Assembly (NCBI GenBank): GCA_009760855.2
Contig: WPIO01000002.1
Coordinates: forward strand, 9,706,001-9,770,000
Source of the DNA: Cristatella mucedo
Taxonomy: Eukaryota; Bryozoa; Phylactolaemata; Cristatellidae
DNA: 64,000 nt
Direction: 5' to 3'
The notes under the pieces are model-generated. The model made no database searches, was not told the origin of the DNA, and saw only the letters and a list, made by a program, of their open reading frames with translations. Positions 31,599 to 46,300 of this stretch are shown one piece after another (position 1 is the stretch's first letter; each line of letters starts with the position of its first letter). The position numbers and the translations under genes are program-made.

Positions 31599-34500
31599 AA
31601 AATAAAGGTTAGACTGCAGGCTAGAGGAAGGTCGTGCAATCACTGTAACATGATAAGACCACAATAGTGGCACGGGCGGTAGCTTCTTTCCAGTAACGAC
31701 AGTTAGGTGACTGGTCTGTGCTACTGCTTACTGTATTTAACATTTAAGTAATTTTAGTGACTCATCGCAGGGACACTCACCTTTATCCGGGTGATTCAAC
31801 AGCATGATCCGCTTGTGGGCTTCTTTAACTTTTAGCTTGTTGGCATTTGGACTACAAGAGAAATGAATGCAAATTAGACTCGATTTGGTGGCGATCAAAA
31901 TGACCACAAGATACATTCGCTCGCTTATGCAGGCTGTTGGGCTGCGCCAGCGCATCTGCCATCGCCCTGGCAGTAGCCACGGCCCTAAAGCTGGCGCTCC
32001 TGCCGCTGGAGCGCCTAGGGCGGCGACTGGAAGGAGGCTTCACAAAGTGCAGTTCCAAAATTTCGTATTTGAGGCTCCAATAAATGGCATACGAATCGCC
32101 GGTTTCTAAAGCAGCAGCACTTCGGTTAGCAGTGCATCTTCTCATACAGCCAACCTGAGATTATCTCAATGCCAGAGGGGATACGACCCTTCACACCGGT
32201 AGTTTAAGGCCAAAGAAGGAATATGTGCAAGGACTCTAACAGCAAATGGTCATTCCAGTTGGGGGCGGCGCACGTCTGGCCCCATCAGTCACGATAGATC
32301 ACCCTCGGCTCTCGGCAGCATTCGCTTTCCCAGGCGGCACCAAGCAAGTGCTGAGAGCATGTCATGCGTGACTGCAAGCCCTTCGGGGTAAGGCCTGGCT
32401 TCGTCGTTAAATCTCGGTACGTTTTGGAATCAGCGGTGCTTGAATCAAGAGCTGACCTGTCGTAAAACCCGAAACCACGATAATCCAGATTTTTCCCATT
32501 GAGAAAATGGAACCTTTAACAAACTTCTATCATATGACCACGCGATTCTCGACGAAGTAATCAAAATTATCGTCTATCTCTGGCATTACAAATACAGCGT
32601 GAGAAGACACATGATGTCCCAATCTGTCTCAAGTACCAGGCTTTATTCAAGCAAGTAAAATTCAACCAAGTGAACTAATAAACAGAGATGCCAATATTGA
32701 ATAAGGGATCGCCTTTCAAATTTTGAAAATAAATTTAGTTTATTTGGCTGACATCTTCCGGCACTGAATAGAAGAGCAAAGGGCTGGAATCAAACCATCG
32801 TGTATATTGGGGTGAGAAAAGTACTCCATTCACAAAAAACTGAGTATATAGACAAAACAGAGACCAATTGCAATTACACCCAAAACATGCTTAAAACTCG
32901 GTAATGTTCTTTCAAAACGTCCGTTTGGCCAGTTTCGAGTATCGAGTATCAGAAGCGACCTATGCGCCAGCTGCACGTGCCGGAACTAACGACGAGCATG
33001 AGCTACGAATGCAAGTGCACAACGAATCAATTATATTTGCATCAATTATTTTCAAGTATCGTGAGAGTCAAAATTATGGCACTATAAAAGGCTGGACACT
33101 CGTACAGTTGAACTGCTATGAAAATCTATCAATACCCAAGAGCATCTTTTCGTCCACCATGAGAAAGGTAATGAAGAATGGGAGCCCTAAAAATGCTCCA
33201 CGGTAGGGTCTGGCCCAGCACTACCACTAAGTGGAAAAACACCACCTTAAAGTTGGAGGCATTACAGTACCATTTTGCTTGGGCACAAGCTCATGCCTTA
33301 AGTCTGCACACATCGTCTGGGAAGGGAGTTATCTGCGACACCATTAGAAAGGGATTAGACGAGGTAGGTCTGCATTGTCGAGTCACTAAAAAAAACCGCT
33401 TCTGTCAGCAAAGAAAATGGTAAGCCCTTTAAAGCGGGCCAAGGCTGGGATCCACTAGAAAGCTGAAGGCAAGGTAGATATATGGATGGAGGTGTGGAAG
33501 CGTATGTATGCTATTTTCGAACTACACAAGAAGCTTTACATGAATCGGTGGCCTAAAACAGGCAAGGAAAGCTTACTCCCCAAAATACCTAAAGCAACGG
33601 TCGAATAAGAGGGTGGGAGCTGTCAAGGTATGCGGATACGTCGGCAGAAGTGGGGCAACAGAGCCCTGCACTGCATCTCAGGTCTGATGACCCAAGACAT
33701 TCTCTATATAGACATTCTTCAGACCGTCCGAGGAGTCCCAAGTACGACGTCAGTTGGTGGACTATAATATATTTTCCAGCATGATACCGATCCAAAAACA
33801 CTGCCACCAAAGTCAAGTGGTATTTTTTTAAATTGATCTTGGGAGTTCGGTTACCTTCTCACAAGGATCATTGACTGGCCAAGTCAGTCTCAGGACCTTA
33901 GCACACTTAAACATCTCACTGCTGATTTGCTGGTCGGTGTTGACCAATGCGAGCCCACCCAAATATAAATGCAGATTTTCCTTACTACATTAAAAAAGAA
34001 CAGAAAGATTGCCTTCAGTAGAGCTTAATAGCAAATTAGAGAACACTTCGGTCCAACTTCCTAAGCAACGTTGAAGTTTCCGACAATCTTTTACGCTAAC
34101 AAGCTAGACATAAAATAACATTAGTCACCGTGCTGCACATATTCGAATGGATAATAGCTTTGGTGACCTTTAAATGAGGTAGGCTGAATGAGAGCGATTG
34201 ACTGCACTAAAAATACATGTAAGTGATCTTTTTTAATACGACACAGACGACAGGTTCAACAAAATATTTATTGCAGCTTCTTTATCGTGAGCATATCGGA
34301 GCGTTTAATTCATGTCACTAATGAGTGTGCAAGGGGCACGAAATGGAGGCTCCTAGCAGTGAGAAAGCCCTGCACAGGGGAGAAGTTGCACAATAATTTT
34401 GCCAACGCACCAAAGCTATTAAAGTCTCTATGAGCTCTGACCTACCGTGTGGTTTGGGATTGGAGGCACGGGACACGATATAATAATAATAATATTAATA

Positions 34501-37298
34501 ATAATACATTTGATATAGCGACTTAGAGAACTCATCTCTTTCTAGGCACCTCACATTTGCTGCAAAGGAAGCACGATCGAATGGTTAGTGGTAGCATGCT
34601 CAATAAACGACTGGCATAACATGGTTAGAGGTGACATGTAAAGGGCCAGCATGCAAATATGGCTAGTGGCAGCATGCACAGTGTCAGCACGCATAAGCAT
34701 GTAAAGGAAAAATCACACGGACCCACTAAATGCTGTGATAAATAGATGCGTTTTTAGTTTTTTTTTTAATGTGGTCAAGTCAGGAGATGTCGCGATGCAA
34801 GTCGGGAGTGGGTTCCAGGCTTTGGGATCATACGAACTAAAAGCACGGTCTCCAAAGGATTTGAGGTTCGTACGAGGTATAGGTAAACGAGATTCCGAAA
34901 AGTGAGTGGAACTATGCTTAGCCTGGTGGGGGAGTAGCTCTAATAAGTAGGCTGGAGCCAAAGAATAAAGAAACCTAAAAGTGAGTGATAAACTTTGAAG
35001 TCGATGCGTTGCTTGACTGGTAGCCAGTGCAGGTCGGTGAGAAGTTGTGTGATGTGGCAACTGCGATGCTCACGACAGACAAGCCTAGCTGCAGAGTTTT
35101 GCACAAGCTGAATGTGCCTGATTCCACAGGCCGGTAGACCGGAAAGCAGTAAGTTACAGAAGTCGAGACAAGATGTTGCAAATGCAATGTTAAAAGCTTC
35201 ATTCAGAAGACGGCTTCTCCAGCTAGCCATCACGTCAGATCCCTATCTAAGGTAAAGAGCTGTCTTCTACGGCGACTTGCAAACAATTTAACTAGCTTCT
35301 TGGTTCTGTCTCAGCTCATGGTTATTGTAATTCCCTTTTGGCTGGGCTACCAAAAAAAGCAACTAGGCCACTGCAAATGGCTATGAATATAGCTACACGG
35401 TTAGTTTTCAAGTACCAGAGGTTTGACCACGTGTCTCCTTTGCTAAAAGAGCTATGATGGCTGCCGGTTGATCAACGGATACATAGCAAAGTTCTTAGGC
35501 TGACCCACAAGGCCCCCACGGTTTGCTCCTCCATACCTAGCTGAACTGCTGCACCATATTCAGCCTCCTCGTGCCCTCAGGTCCTGTATGGACAATAAAG
35601 TAGATGTCACTCCGCTTAAAGACCGTTGGCGCTAGAAGCTTTAGCTCTGGGAGTCCTTGGCTGTGGAACTCGCTTCCACAATTCTTACGCAACGACAACT
35701 ACTCTCCTGCTGCCGACCATGGTTAATCTTTTTTAGCGATCCTGAGCTGCTACTCACTACCTCAACTGCTCTCCCGACTCTGTTATGCTTCCCACTTTCT
35801 CTTTGTTGGCCCTGCCAGCATATCTCCAGTTGAATCAGCTCGAAATCTATGTGTCATATTCCAAAGCGACCCCTCGTTAGACGACCATATCAGCTCCACA
35901 GTCAAATCCACCTATTTTCAGCTTCATAACATTGCTAAAATTCGGGCTTGTTTAGATAAAGATACCACATCTAAGTTGGTCCATGCATTCGTGACATCCC
36001 GTCTCGACTTCTGCAACTCACTGCTTACTGGCCTACCAGCATGTGCGATCAGGCGATTGTAGCTGGTGCAAAACTCTGCAGCTAGGCTTGTCTGTCGTGA
36101 GCATCGCAGTTGCCACATTACACCACTTCTCGCCGACCTGCCCTGGCTACCAGTCAAGCAACGGATTGACTTCAAGGATTTGTCGCTCACTTTTAGGTCA
36201 CTTCATTCTTTGGCTCCAGCCTATCTCTCCGATATACTACCCCATCAGGCCAAGCTTCGTACCACCTGCTTTTCGGAATCCAACAGTCTACAAATGCCTC
36301 ATATAGTGATGACATCCGCACATGGATGGCAGCAAATTTTCTAAAACTAAACGATGATAAAACTAACTTAGTAGTTATGGGAAAACCCGGTGTGATTCAG
36401 AGATAGGAAAGGCTGACTCTCAAAATTGGCTCTGCCAGCATATCTCCTGTTGAATCAGCTCGAAATCTATGTGTCATATTCCAAAGCGACCTCTCGTTAG
36501 ACGACCATATCAGCTCCACAGTCAAATCCGCCTATTTTCAGCTTCATAACGTTGCTAAAATTCGGGCTTGTTTAGATAAAGATACCACATCTAAGTTGGT
36601 CCATGCATTCGTGACATCTCGTCTCGACTTCTGCAACTCACTGCTTACTGGCCTACCAGCATGTGCGATCAGGCGATTGCAGCTGGTGCAAAACTCTGCA
36701 GCTAGGCTTGTCTGTCGTGAGCGTCGCAGTTGCCACATTACTCCACTTCTCGCCGACCTGCACTGGCTACCAGTCAAGCAACGGATTGACTTCAAGGTTT
36801 TGTCGCTCACTTTTAGGGCCCTTCATTCTATGGCTCCAGCCTATCTGTCAGATAGACTACCCCATCAGGCCAAGCATCGTACCACCCGCTTTTCGGAATC
36901 CAACAGTCTACAAATACCTAGTACAAACCTTAAATCCTTTGGAGACAGTGCATTTAGTTCGTATGCTCCCAAAGCCTGGAACACCCCCCCCCCGAACCTG
37001 CGTCAGAACATCCCCTGACCTGACCACATTTAAAAGGAACTTAAAAACACACCTATTTATGACAGCATTTAGTGAGTCACTGTGATTCGATCTTCACGTG
37101 CTTATGCGTGCTGACACTGTGCATGCTGCCACTAACCACATTTGCATGCTGACCCTGTGCATATCACCCCTAACCATGTTATTCATTTTGTTTGTTTATC
37201 AAGCATTATATTACTCACCATTCAATTGCATTTCCCTTTGCAGCAGATGTAAAGCGCCTAGAGAGAGATTGAGTTCTCTGAGGGTGCTTTATCAAGTG

Positions 37299-37341
<43 letters not shown>

Positions 37342-40300
37342 TGTTGAGTGATATGAAGTCTGTTGGCTACTGCATGTGTACCGAAAGCCGCTTAGGCTGT
37401 GAGTGTGCTATACAAAACTCTCCAGCATAACCCCCACATAGACTTTGTGGAATTGCAGACGAGGATACGTTACATTATGTATTGACCAATTTAGATGTGG
37501 TATCCCTGTCTAAGCAATTAAATAGTCAAAATAGCAGGCGTGCACATAACTAAATGGGCAGCACCATTGGTTAGAGCGAGAAAGAGGCCAAGAAGTCAAA
37601 GAAGTTAGTTTAGAGGTCAAACAGATGCCTAGAGAGAAGTCAACTTGTTTGAGTAAGACGGCAGACGCACTGGCTTAAAACCAAAGGTTAACAGCAATTC
37701 TAAGAACAGAGAGCGGCCAGGCTGTGGCAGGGCAAGAAAGAGGGGTGGCATTCCCCCAAATACACACAGGGGGTAGTGACCTGGGCTGTCCCATATTGAT
37801 AAGCCCACTACCATCACCAAAGACGGAATTTTGTCGTAATTCCACTTCGTGCCACATAAGCACTATGATTGTGCACTACAATTTCTCATTAATTGAAGGT
37901 CTAGCCCTGCCTACCCGAAACTCTTGAGGGTTTAGCCCCTTCCATAAAAATGTTCAGACCTTGCACCCCTTAGACGAAAATCCTGGCTCTGCCATTGCTG
38001 AAATGAATCAAGGCGCATCTAGCAATTTAAGGTGTGCTCCCGATATGCATTCACAACATCCCCTGACTTGACCAGATTTAAAAAGAAATTAAAAACACAC
38101 CTATTTAGTACAGCATATAGTGGGTCCCTGTGACTCGTCCTTCATGTGCTTATGCGTGCTGACACTGTGCATGCTGCCACTAACCACATTTGCATGCTGA
38201 CCCTGTGCATGTCACCCCTAACCATGCTATTCATTTTATTTGTTTATCAAACATGATATTACTCACCATTCAATTGCATTTCCCTTTGCAGCAAACGTAA
38301 AGCGCCTAGAAAGAGATTGAGTTCTCTGAGGGTGCTTTATCAAGTGTATTATTATTTTTAAAAAACGGCATAATTTTACAGTTAGTTCTACATTGCTTTG
38401 CAGCCCAGTGCCCTTACCTGACACCGATGATGAGGCTAGCCTCCCTCCGGGACATCTTCGGTTCAAAGCCACCTTTGTAATATTTGCTTGACTACAATGA
38501 ATGCAAAGACAAAGCCACGGAGGATTATCTTCTGGCCGTGGGTTCAGACAAGCAGAGAAATTGCATGGGTCTAACAAGGCAAGCAAGCGGCACTTACTAC
38601 TCCAGTGGGCAACGTCTGGCTGATGACTTTCTCAGCAGCCTTCGAAAATTGAGGGGCATTCTTCATTAAGTATCTGCCTGTAGAATTACCAAGCAGCTGT
38701 TCACAAACTCAGGATACAGACAGTGTGCATTTGGAGCCACTCTCACTTGAGCACAAAAAGCTCTGCTACCGACCGGTAGTTTGGCTGCCAGCCGAGTAAA
38801 AAATCATAAACAGGCTAGAACTCAAAACAGCATGGCACTCGGTGCTTGCAAAGTCAGAAAGGCTGCAGCCACCCAACTCGGTGGAAGGGATGTGGCTCCT
38901 TCTGGAGTTGGCTGGTTTGGGTGAAGACGAGGTTGAAACCTATACACGACTGGCAGTGGAAAGCATAATGCCAACCAGCCACCAAGCTCAATGGCGATTT
39001 TGAAATGAATAGTTGGTTGCCACAGTCACCAACAGATCCAGCAGCCACTTAACTAGGCCTACATTTAAAAGAAACTTAAAAACATACCTATTTAGGACAG
39101 CATTTAGTGGGTCCTTGTGATTCGTCCTCGATGTGCTTATGCGTGCTGACACTGTTCATGCTGCCACTAACCACATTTGCATGCTGACCCAGTGCATGTA
39201 ACCCCTAACCATGTTATTCATTTTGTTTGTTTTTCAGGCATGATTTTACTTACTATTCTGTTGCGTATCACTTTGCAGCAAATGTAAAGCGCCTAGAAAG
39301 AGATTAAGTTCTCTGAGGGCGCTTTATCAAGTGAATTATTATTATTATTATTATTATTGAGTTATCTGAGGGTGCTTTATCGAGTGCATTATTATTATTA
39401 TTATCATCATCTCATAGAATCCTATTGATTCTGCTGTTATGGACGACTTTTAGATCTATAATGTTAATAGTGTATATAGGTATGGTAAGAATTGTAAGCT
39501 TAGTCATATTTCTGATTTGCTCTATAAAAAAAATATTGGTGCCTTCCGTGAGGTCGTGTAAGCCTGTAATAATAATAATAATAATATTGCACTTGATAAA
39601 GCGCCCTCAGAGAACTTAATCTCTTTCTAGGCGCTTTACATTTGCTGCAAAGGGAAATGCAATTGAATGGTAAGTAAAATCATGCTTGAAAAACAAACAA
39701 AATGAATAGCATGGTTAGGGGTGACATGCACAGGGTCAGCATGCAAATGTGGTTAGTGGCAGCATGCACAGTGTCAGCACGCATAAGCACATCAAGGACG
39801 AATCACAGGGACCCACTAAATGCTGTCCTAAATAGGTGTGTTTTTTTAAGTTCCTTTTAAATGTGGTCAGGTCAGGGGATGTTCTGACGCAGGTCGGGGG
39901 GGGGGGTGTTCCAGGCTTTGGGAGCATACGAACTAAATGCACTGTCTCCAAAGGATTTGAGGTTTGTACGAGGTATTTCTAGACTGTTGGATTCCGAAAA
40001 GCGGGTGGTACGATGCTTGGCCTGATGGGGTAGTCTATCTGACAGATAGGCTGGAGCCATAGAATGAAGGGCCCTAAAAGTGAGCGACAAAACCTTGAAG
40101 TCAATCCGTTGCTTGACTGGTAGCCAGTGCAGGTCGGCGAGAAGTGGAGTAATGTGGCAACTGCGACGCTCACGACAGACAAGCCTAGCTGCAGAGTTTT
40201 GCACCAGCTGCAATCGCCTGATCGCACATGCTGATAGGCCAGTAAGCAGTGAGTTGCAGAAGTCGAGACGAGATGTCACGAATGCATGGACCAACTTAGA

Positions 40301-43300
40301 TGTGGTATCTTTATCTAAACAAGCCCGAATTTTAGCAATGTTATGAAGCTGAAAATAGGCGGATTTGACTGTGGAGCTGATATGGTCGTCTAACGAGAGG
40401 TCGCTTTGGAATATGACACCTAGATTTCTTCTCAATCTCTTTCTAGGCGCTCTACATTTGCTGCAAAAGGGAAACGCGATTGAATGGTGAGTAATATCAT
40501 GATGATAAAGAGAACGTGTGCGTTACAGTCGAGGAGTAGCATTTTAAATGCTAAGTTAAACACCTCTACTTGAGCAGGCATACTATTCTCATAAGACCTA
40601 TGAAAAGAACTTTCTAATAACTAGCATCAGATCTAACGAATCCATCGAAGTCCAGAGCAACAGGATTCTCCAAGTTCAGGATGTGAGCATATATCTGTAC
40701 TATTGTGTCCATGTATTCATAACTATTACCCGATGGACCCGGTAGCAGCCCCTAGCACACGTGTGGCCGTTGTCATCACCACGTTGTAAAACTTACACTC
40801 TTTCAGACAATGGTGCTTATATGTGCTGAAATTACAGATAGTATCACTAAACAATTGACACACATCTATTCAGCATAAGCAAAGTACTTAAAAAGAGATT
40901 TAGCTCTCTTAGGATGGCTGTGTACATTATTAATTACTACGGTTACACTATAGAGAAAGTCAAGATCAGCCGACTTCACAGCATCAGGTACGTAGCGCCA
41001 GAAGACCCTTAGTGGCTGTAACAACCGAACTTGCAGCAGGTAATATAGATTTTTCGTTCTGAGAGAGTCGAACCCACGACCTGGGTAGTGAAGTGCAAGC
41101 ACCTAAACCGTAAAAACCGTAGGGCCTAGTCCCACCATCGATGTCCAACATGCCAATCTCAAAGGCTTGTCTGCATTCATGCCCAAAAGATATCTGTGGC
41201 TTCTACTTTGGACTCATTGTAGTCAGGCAAATGTCAACGGTGGCTTTGAAACAACACATGACCCGGTAGGAGGCATCATCGGTGTCAAGGAAGGGCACTG
41301 GGCTACATAGCAATAGCTGTCCACTCATGCTGTTAGGTTCCAGATAAAGCAAGACAGGGCTCAGCGGTACTTAATGCCAACTGTAAGCGGTGGTGATAGT
41401 TGCTAAGACTTCTGCTGCTACAAAAATGAGGCTGTTAAGTCAGCTAAAATTTATTTATTTATCTGAATAGCTAGTAAGGCCCGATCGGTTGGTTTAGTTT
41501 CTCATGTAACGATTTCATTCGCAATGATAATAATACTAATAATACATTTGTATAGCAGCAACAGAAAACTTGATCTCTTTCTAGGTACTATATATATATA
41601 TATATATATATAATTATAAATAATAATACTAATATTAGTATTATTATTTATAATTATATATATATATATATAATTTATATGGATAGCGACCCAAGAGAAC
41701 CTAATCTCCATTTCTCTATTCAGGCGCTTCACATATGCCTTGGGGCTCGAGCCCACGACCTCAGCCAGACCTTGGTCGGGCGAGCACCTTAACCACTGGA
41801 CCAAACCAGCTCGGCACTTTAAACGTGCTGTAAAGGAAGCATGATCAAACGGTTAGTACTAAATGACCAACCATACAAGCAAATACACTCACGCTATACG
41901 ACCATAGGACGGCTGGCTTGGGATTTTTGAGTTAAAACTTCTCCGAAAGAAAAAATGCAGTGCACGTTATGAAATGACTTTTATTGTATGCTAACAAGTA
42001 CTGGCGTGGGATCAGCATACTTTATGTTAAGTAAGAAGTCGGTCCCCTCAGTTTTGAGGACTTTCCCTCGCCCAGAGGGGCTTCAAAGCTATTGGCTGAA
42101 TAGTTCATGGACTATACTCTAACACAGCCTTTGCAGTGATGCACTTTCCCACAGCCTCTGCAACCGCTCAAACTGTCACACACCTTGGTGGGTTGGAATC
42201 ATTACTTACGATCAGTCTAGATTACCCAATTGCCAACCATGCTTTATGGGATTCAATTCCGTCGTCAGATTTGGCCAAGCCCCGACCTCGATAATGCTGT
42301 AAGCAAAACACGTGTTGAGCCATTTTGCAGTTTGCTTAGGGTAGTTAACCTGCTGAATCAACTAAAGCTGCCGAAAGTCGTCGGGTGGGCAAAGGGAATG
42401 TCAATGATTATGAGCACATCGAACAAAATCCTGGTCCTACTGGCAGGAATGAGACGGAGTGCTCCAATATCTACAACCAAAAATGAGCCCAAACGGTTAT
42501 ATCTGCCAACACTGTACTCTACAGTGTATTGCAGGCAGCCGTCTTGACCAAGCTGGCCTTCCTATCACACAGGCCAGCCATCTTCAGCCGATGGCCCTTG
42601 CGGCTCGACCTTTTGTTGTGGCAACCTGGCGAGGTGGTTGGGTCAATGAGCCCTTCCAAGTGTACTTAGCCGGATTCAGCCTGACCCAGCACTAGCGCAT
42701 AACAAGCACAGAACGACCTTACCATTGCTCCAGGACTGCTTGCAAAGGAATAGCAGAATATGTTTGGCAAAGTCGCTGTGCTCCTTAGCCATGGGCATGC
42801 TGCAGCCACAAGTGATTCTACCAGATAGGCCAGAAAGGGGAAATGAAAACTGGCAGGATGGTCGTGATCCACCACCCGCGCGAACGCACGCACGCGCTCG
42901 CACGCACACACACACACACTAACGTGCACTGAACAAAACCGTGTATTGATCTTCTTCAAGGCTTGATTATAAAAAGCCACAGGGACTTGCAAAAATGACA
43001 AGATTTATGCCCTGCAATTGGTCATTCTGCTCGTATTCAATCGTAACCAAACATGTAAGTCCTATACGTCGAATAGTGGCGCAATCCCCATTACCGCAGT
43101 TAATGACATCGCTGCCGAGCGATTAACAGGTGCAAAGCTCAAATAGCATGGGAATGGGGCCTATCCTGAGAGGCCGACAAGCAGCACCCACATTTTCCGA
43201 CATCGGCCATAAATAGAAATATGAATGCTAGACTTTGCCAAATCAGATACCATGCTGGCTAATTGACGGCTCAACAGCTATAGTTAGAATTAGGTAACAG

Positions 43301-46300
43301 TTGCCAGACCGCGGCAGCAAGTGTCCAACCCCCCCCCCTATACACACACACAAACTCATAGACGAGTTTGCAAGCAGCAGCTACACTTACCACCAAAGCC
43401 GACGGCAGCCAATCCAAGGCCTAACGCAACGGCGCCAGAGCTCTGCAATGTAAGATGAGAATGTCAATGACCACTACGTGTGAATTATATCAATAAACAA
43501 TATAATTCTATAATATATTACAATACAAATGAAATATACAAGTGAGTTGAGAGTAAGCCCCCTCCCCACATTACAGCACGAGCCGTTTTACATCGTAGGA
43601 TAGACAACGCGAAAGCATAACATGTAAATCACAGATAGAACAATTTTGACATGAGGATTCAACTTCGGACGTCTGTGGACAATTGAGTAATTGAGCTAAC
43701 AATTTTATGGATAACAATGAGGGGAAGCTAGCAGTTCTAATAGTAGCCGAACCAGCGTTCTGCCCCATAAGCCACTGGAGATAGTTGATTACAATAGCAT
43801 GTTGGCACCACCAAAAAAATCCCTGAGCTATATCTATAGAGGCCAGACTAAATAAAAATACTATTTTTGAAAAAAAAGCTGAAGCCTGTGCCAGCCATAG
43901 TACATGCAGATATGTAAATGCAGCTGAACCCATTGCTGCATCGTACAGAACAAGCTCAACCATCGTACAGGGTATGATATAGCTGCACAGGACAGCAGTA
44001 AAACGGAAGACTATATCTTTCATGCTGTTACAATAGAAATCTAAAGAACAGCATTTTCAAAGACAAGAATATTGCCATGTCGAGAACATTCGCAGCCTCT
44101 ACTAGCAGGAGTGAGTGAGTTGGTGAGCCTTGATGGTGCACTAGGTAAGGCGGTTGCTTATCACGACCTCGGTCCCGAGGTCGTGGGTTCCAATCCTGCA
44201 TGGGGCGATCCTTTATTGCAGCTGCAAGCGCTGGTGATAGCCATAAAGGCTCTTCTGTTGTAATACAAGAGGCAGTCAAAATCAGCTAGTATTTTTTTGC
44301 AGGCATCAAAAGTTAGCCAGTACCATTGACTAAACGACGTCATTCAAGCAAACTTGTATGCATACATATAACAATCACGGATCTAGGGCACTCCACGTAG
44401 AACCCAATTCCTGCTTTCAGATCATTTTCAAGGCATAGCAGCACGTGTTCAAAGTTTTTCGTTTGCGCCAATTAATTGCTACATCCCTTTGTCTTACGAG
44501 TTTAACTGTCCACTGATATAGGCAAGTTTCATGGAATAGTTTTGGCAAAAATTTTATGTAATGAGTGGTGAATGCATTTGATCACGGTAAACACACCTCT
44601 GTATGGCTGTGAATGCTTTTGCATTTCTACTCCACTAGCATAGATACATTTGTGTTTTCTCAAGTAATACTCTCCTCAACCTCAGTTTAAATAAAAAGTA
44701 CTTTAGAGAAAACCCCCGTGACACCACAAATTAAATTATTTTGAGGCGGCCATAGTACATGCGCATACTGTAGTATACTGCATGTTACACATTACCCAAA
44801 GTAACAAACGGAAGTTCGAAAGGTATCTCAGAATGTCCTTCAAATGGAAAAAATATATAATCATTGGAAAAGAGGCTCGAGTCATACCACCTGCTGTGCC
44901 AGAAAATGTGGGCAGCTAATATTAATTTAATACTAAAATATTTGAATATCACCTTGAGAACTAAATCTCTTCCTAGACACTTTACATATGCTGGATAGGC
45001 AGCATGCCAATTAAGTGAGTGATACAATGCCCGATTTGAGCATGCATAAGCTCACAAAAGCCCATTTATATGCAAGAAGCAAATGCAGTTAGGCAAATAT
45101 AATATATTTGTGTAACACCCTCAGAGAACTTCTCTTTCTAGGCACTTTACATGCACTGTAACGGAAGCATAATCAATGGTCAGTGGTAACATGCACAGTG
45201 TTAGCAAGCATAACATAAATAAATAAAGGCTTTTTTATTTAAAAGCCTCAGTTATATAGGGGCAGAAGAGTTTTGACGGCCATCACCACCTCGTTGCAGT
45301 GCACAAAAAAGTATCGCCCACTGCAGGACGCGAACCCACGACCCTAGTCGTGAGGAGCGAGCATGTTACCTCCTGGGCAAATACCCAACAGGTAATGTGC
45401 ACTGCGTCATCATGCAAATTTAGTTAATGGGAATATGCACAATGTCAGGACGAATAAGCAAGCCTAAGCATACTAAGGTAAACTCATATGGACCCAACAA
45501 ATGCTGTGAAAAACAGGTGCGTTTTCAACTTATTTTTAAGTGTCAAGTCAAGAGATGCGCCAAGAATAGCAAGTGCCACACTTTGGGAGCATGCGAACTA
45601 AAGGCACGGCCTCAGAAAGATTTGTGGTTGGTTTGAGAAATAGTTACATGATTTGAGTCAGAAAAGCGGTTGGTACAGTGCTAGCATGGTTTTGGAGTAG
45701 TTCTGATAAGTAGGATGGAGCTAGAGAATGGAGGAGCCTGAAACAGAGTGGAAAAACCTTAAGTCGATAGAAGCTGATTGATTTAGAGCCAGTGCAGGTC
45801 CGTGAGAAGTGGTGTGATGTGACAACTTCCAAGCTGACGACAGACAAGCCTAGCTACAAGCTGATGAGTTTTGCACCAACAGCAGGAGCCTGATTGCGTA
45901 AGCCGGTAGATCAGCAAGCAGTGAGTTACTGAGGTATGGACAGGATGTCACAAATGCATGAACCAATTTGGCTGTAGTATCCCTGTCTAAGCAACCCGAA
46001 TTTTAGCAATATTACTCAGCTGAAAGCAAGCCGACTTGACTGTGGAACTGATGTGGTCGTCTAGCTAAAAAGGTCACTTTCGAACAGGGCACCTAGATTT
46101 CGTGCTGATGCTACAGGAGATATGTGGACTGGGCCGATTTTTAAGCGTTAAGCTTTTTAATTTATGAGTCGCAATTAGCTTGCCCAAAACTAATAGGTAA
46201 AATATTTAGCCTCCTTACGATTGGTCGACTGGGAAAGACCGGGCTCAGCACCTCTTTAAAACATCAACATACTTTCAAAATTGTGTAGCTATGCTACCAT

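Larger units (their letters stand above)
41520..41860 (-). mobile_element. LINE family A tail interrupted by SINE1 and AT palindrome
   Basis: The tail motif (TTGATCTCTTTCTAGGTAC, 41570-41588) resumes after the insertions as CTTTAAACGTGCTGTAAAGG (41816-41835). Between these halves lie an AT-rich palindrome (41595-41672) and a SINE1 (41685-41815). Confidence 0.7.

Noticed and set aside
31852-32145. 97-codon minus-strand frame overlapping the DNAJC19 exon edge
   Set aside because: It is intronic sequence upstream of the acceptor at 31852; the true upstream exon (38418-38491) joins in phase and carries the conserved GGFEPKM segment.
37098-37430. Open frames with poly-Tyr runs near ATT microsatellites (also 7337-7579)
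   Set aside because: These translate the (ATT)n tail of LINE A and are not genes.
43571-44023. 150-codon minus-strand frame in DNAJC19 intron 1
   Set aside because: Rich in hydrophobic residues by composition, but without start context, splice sites in phase or family resemblance.
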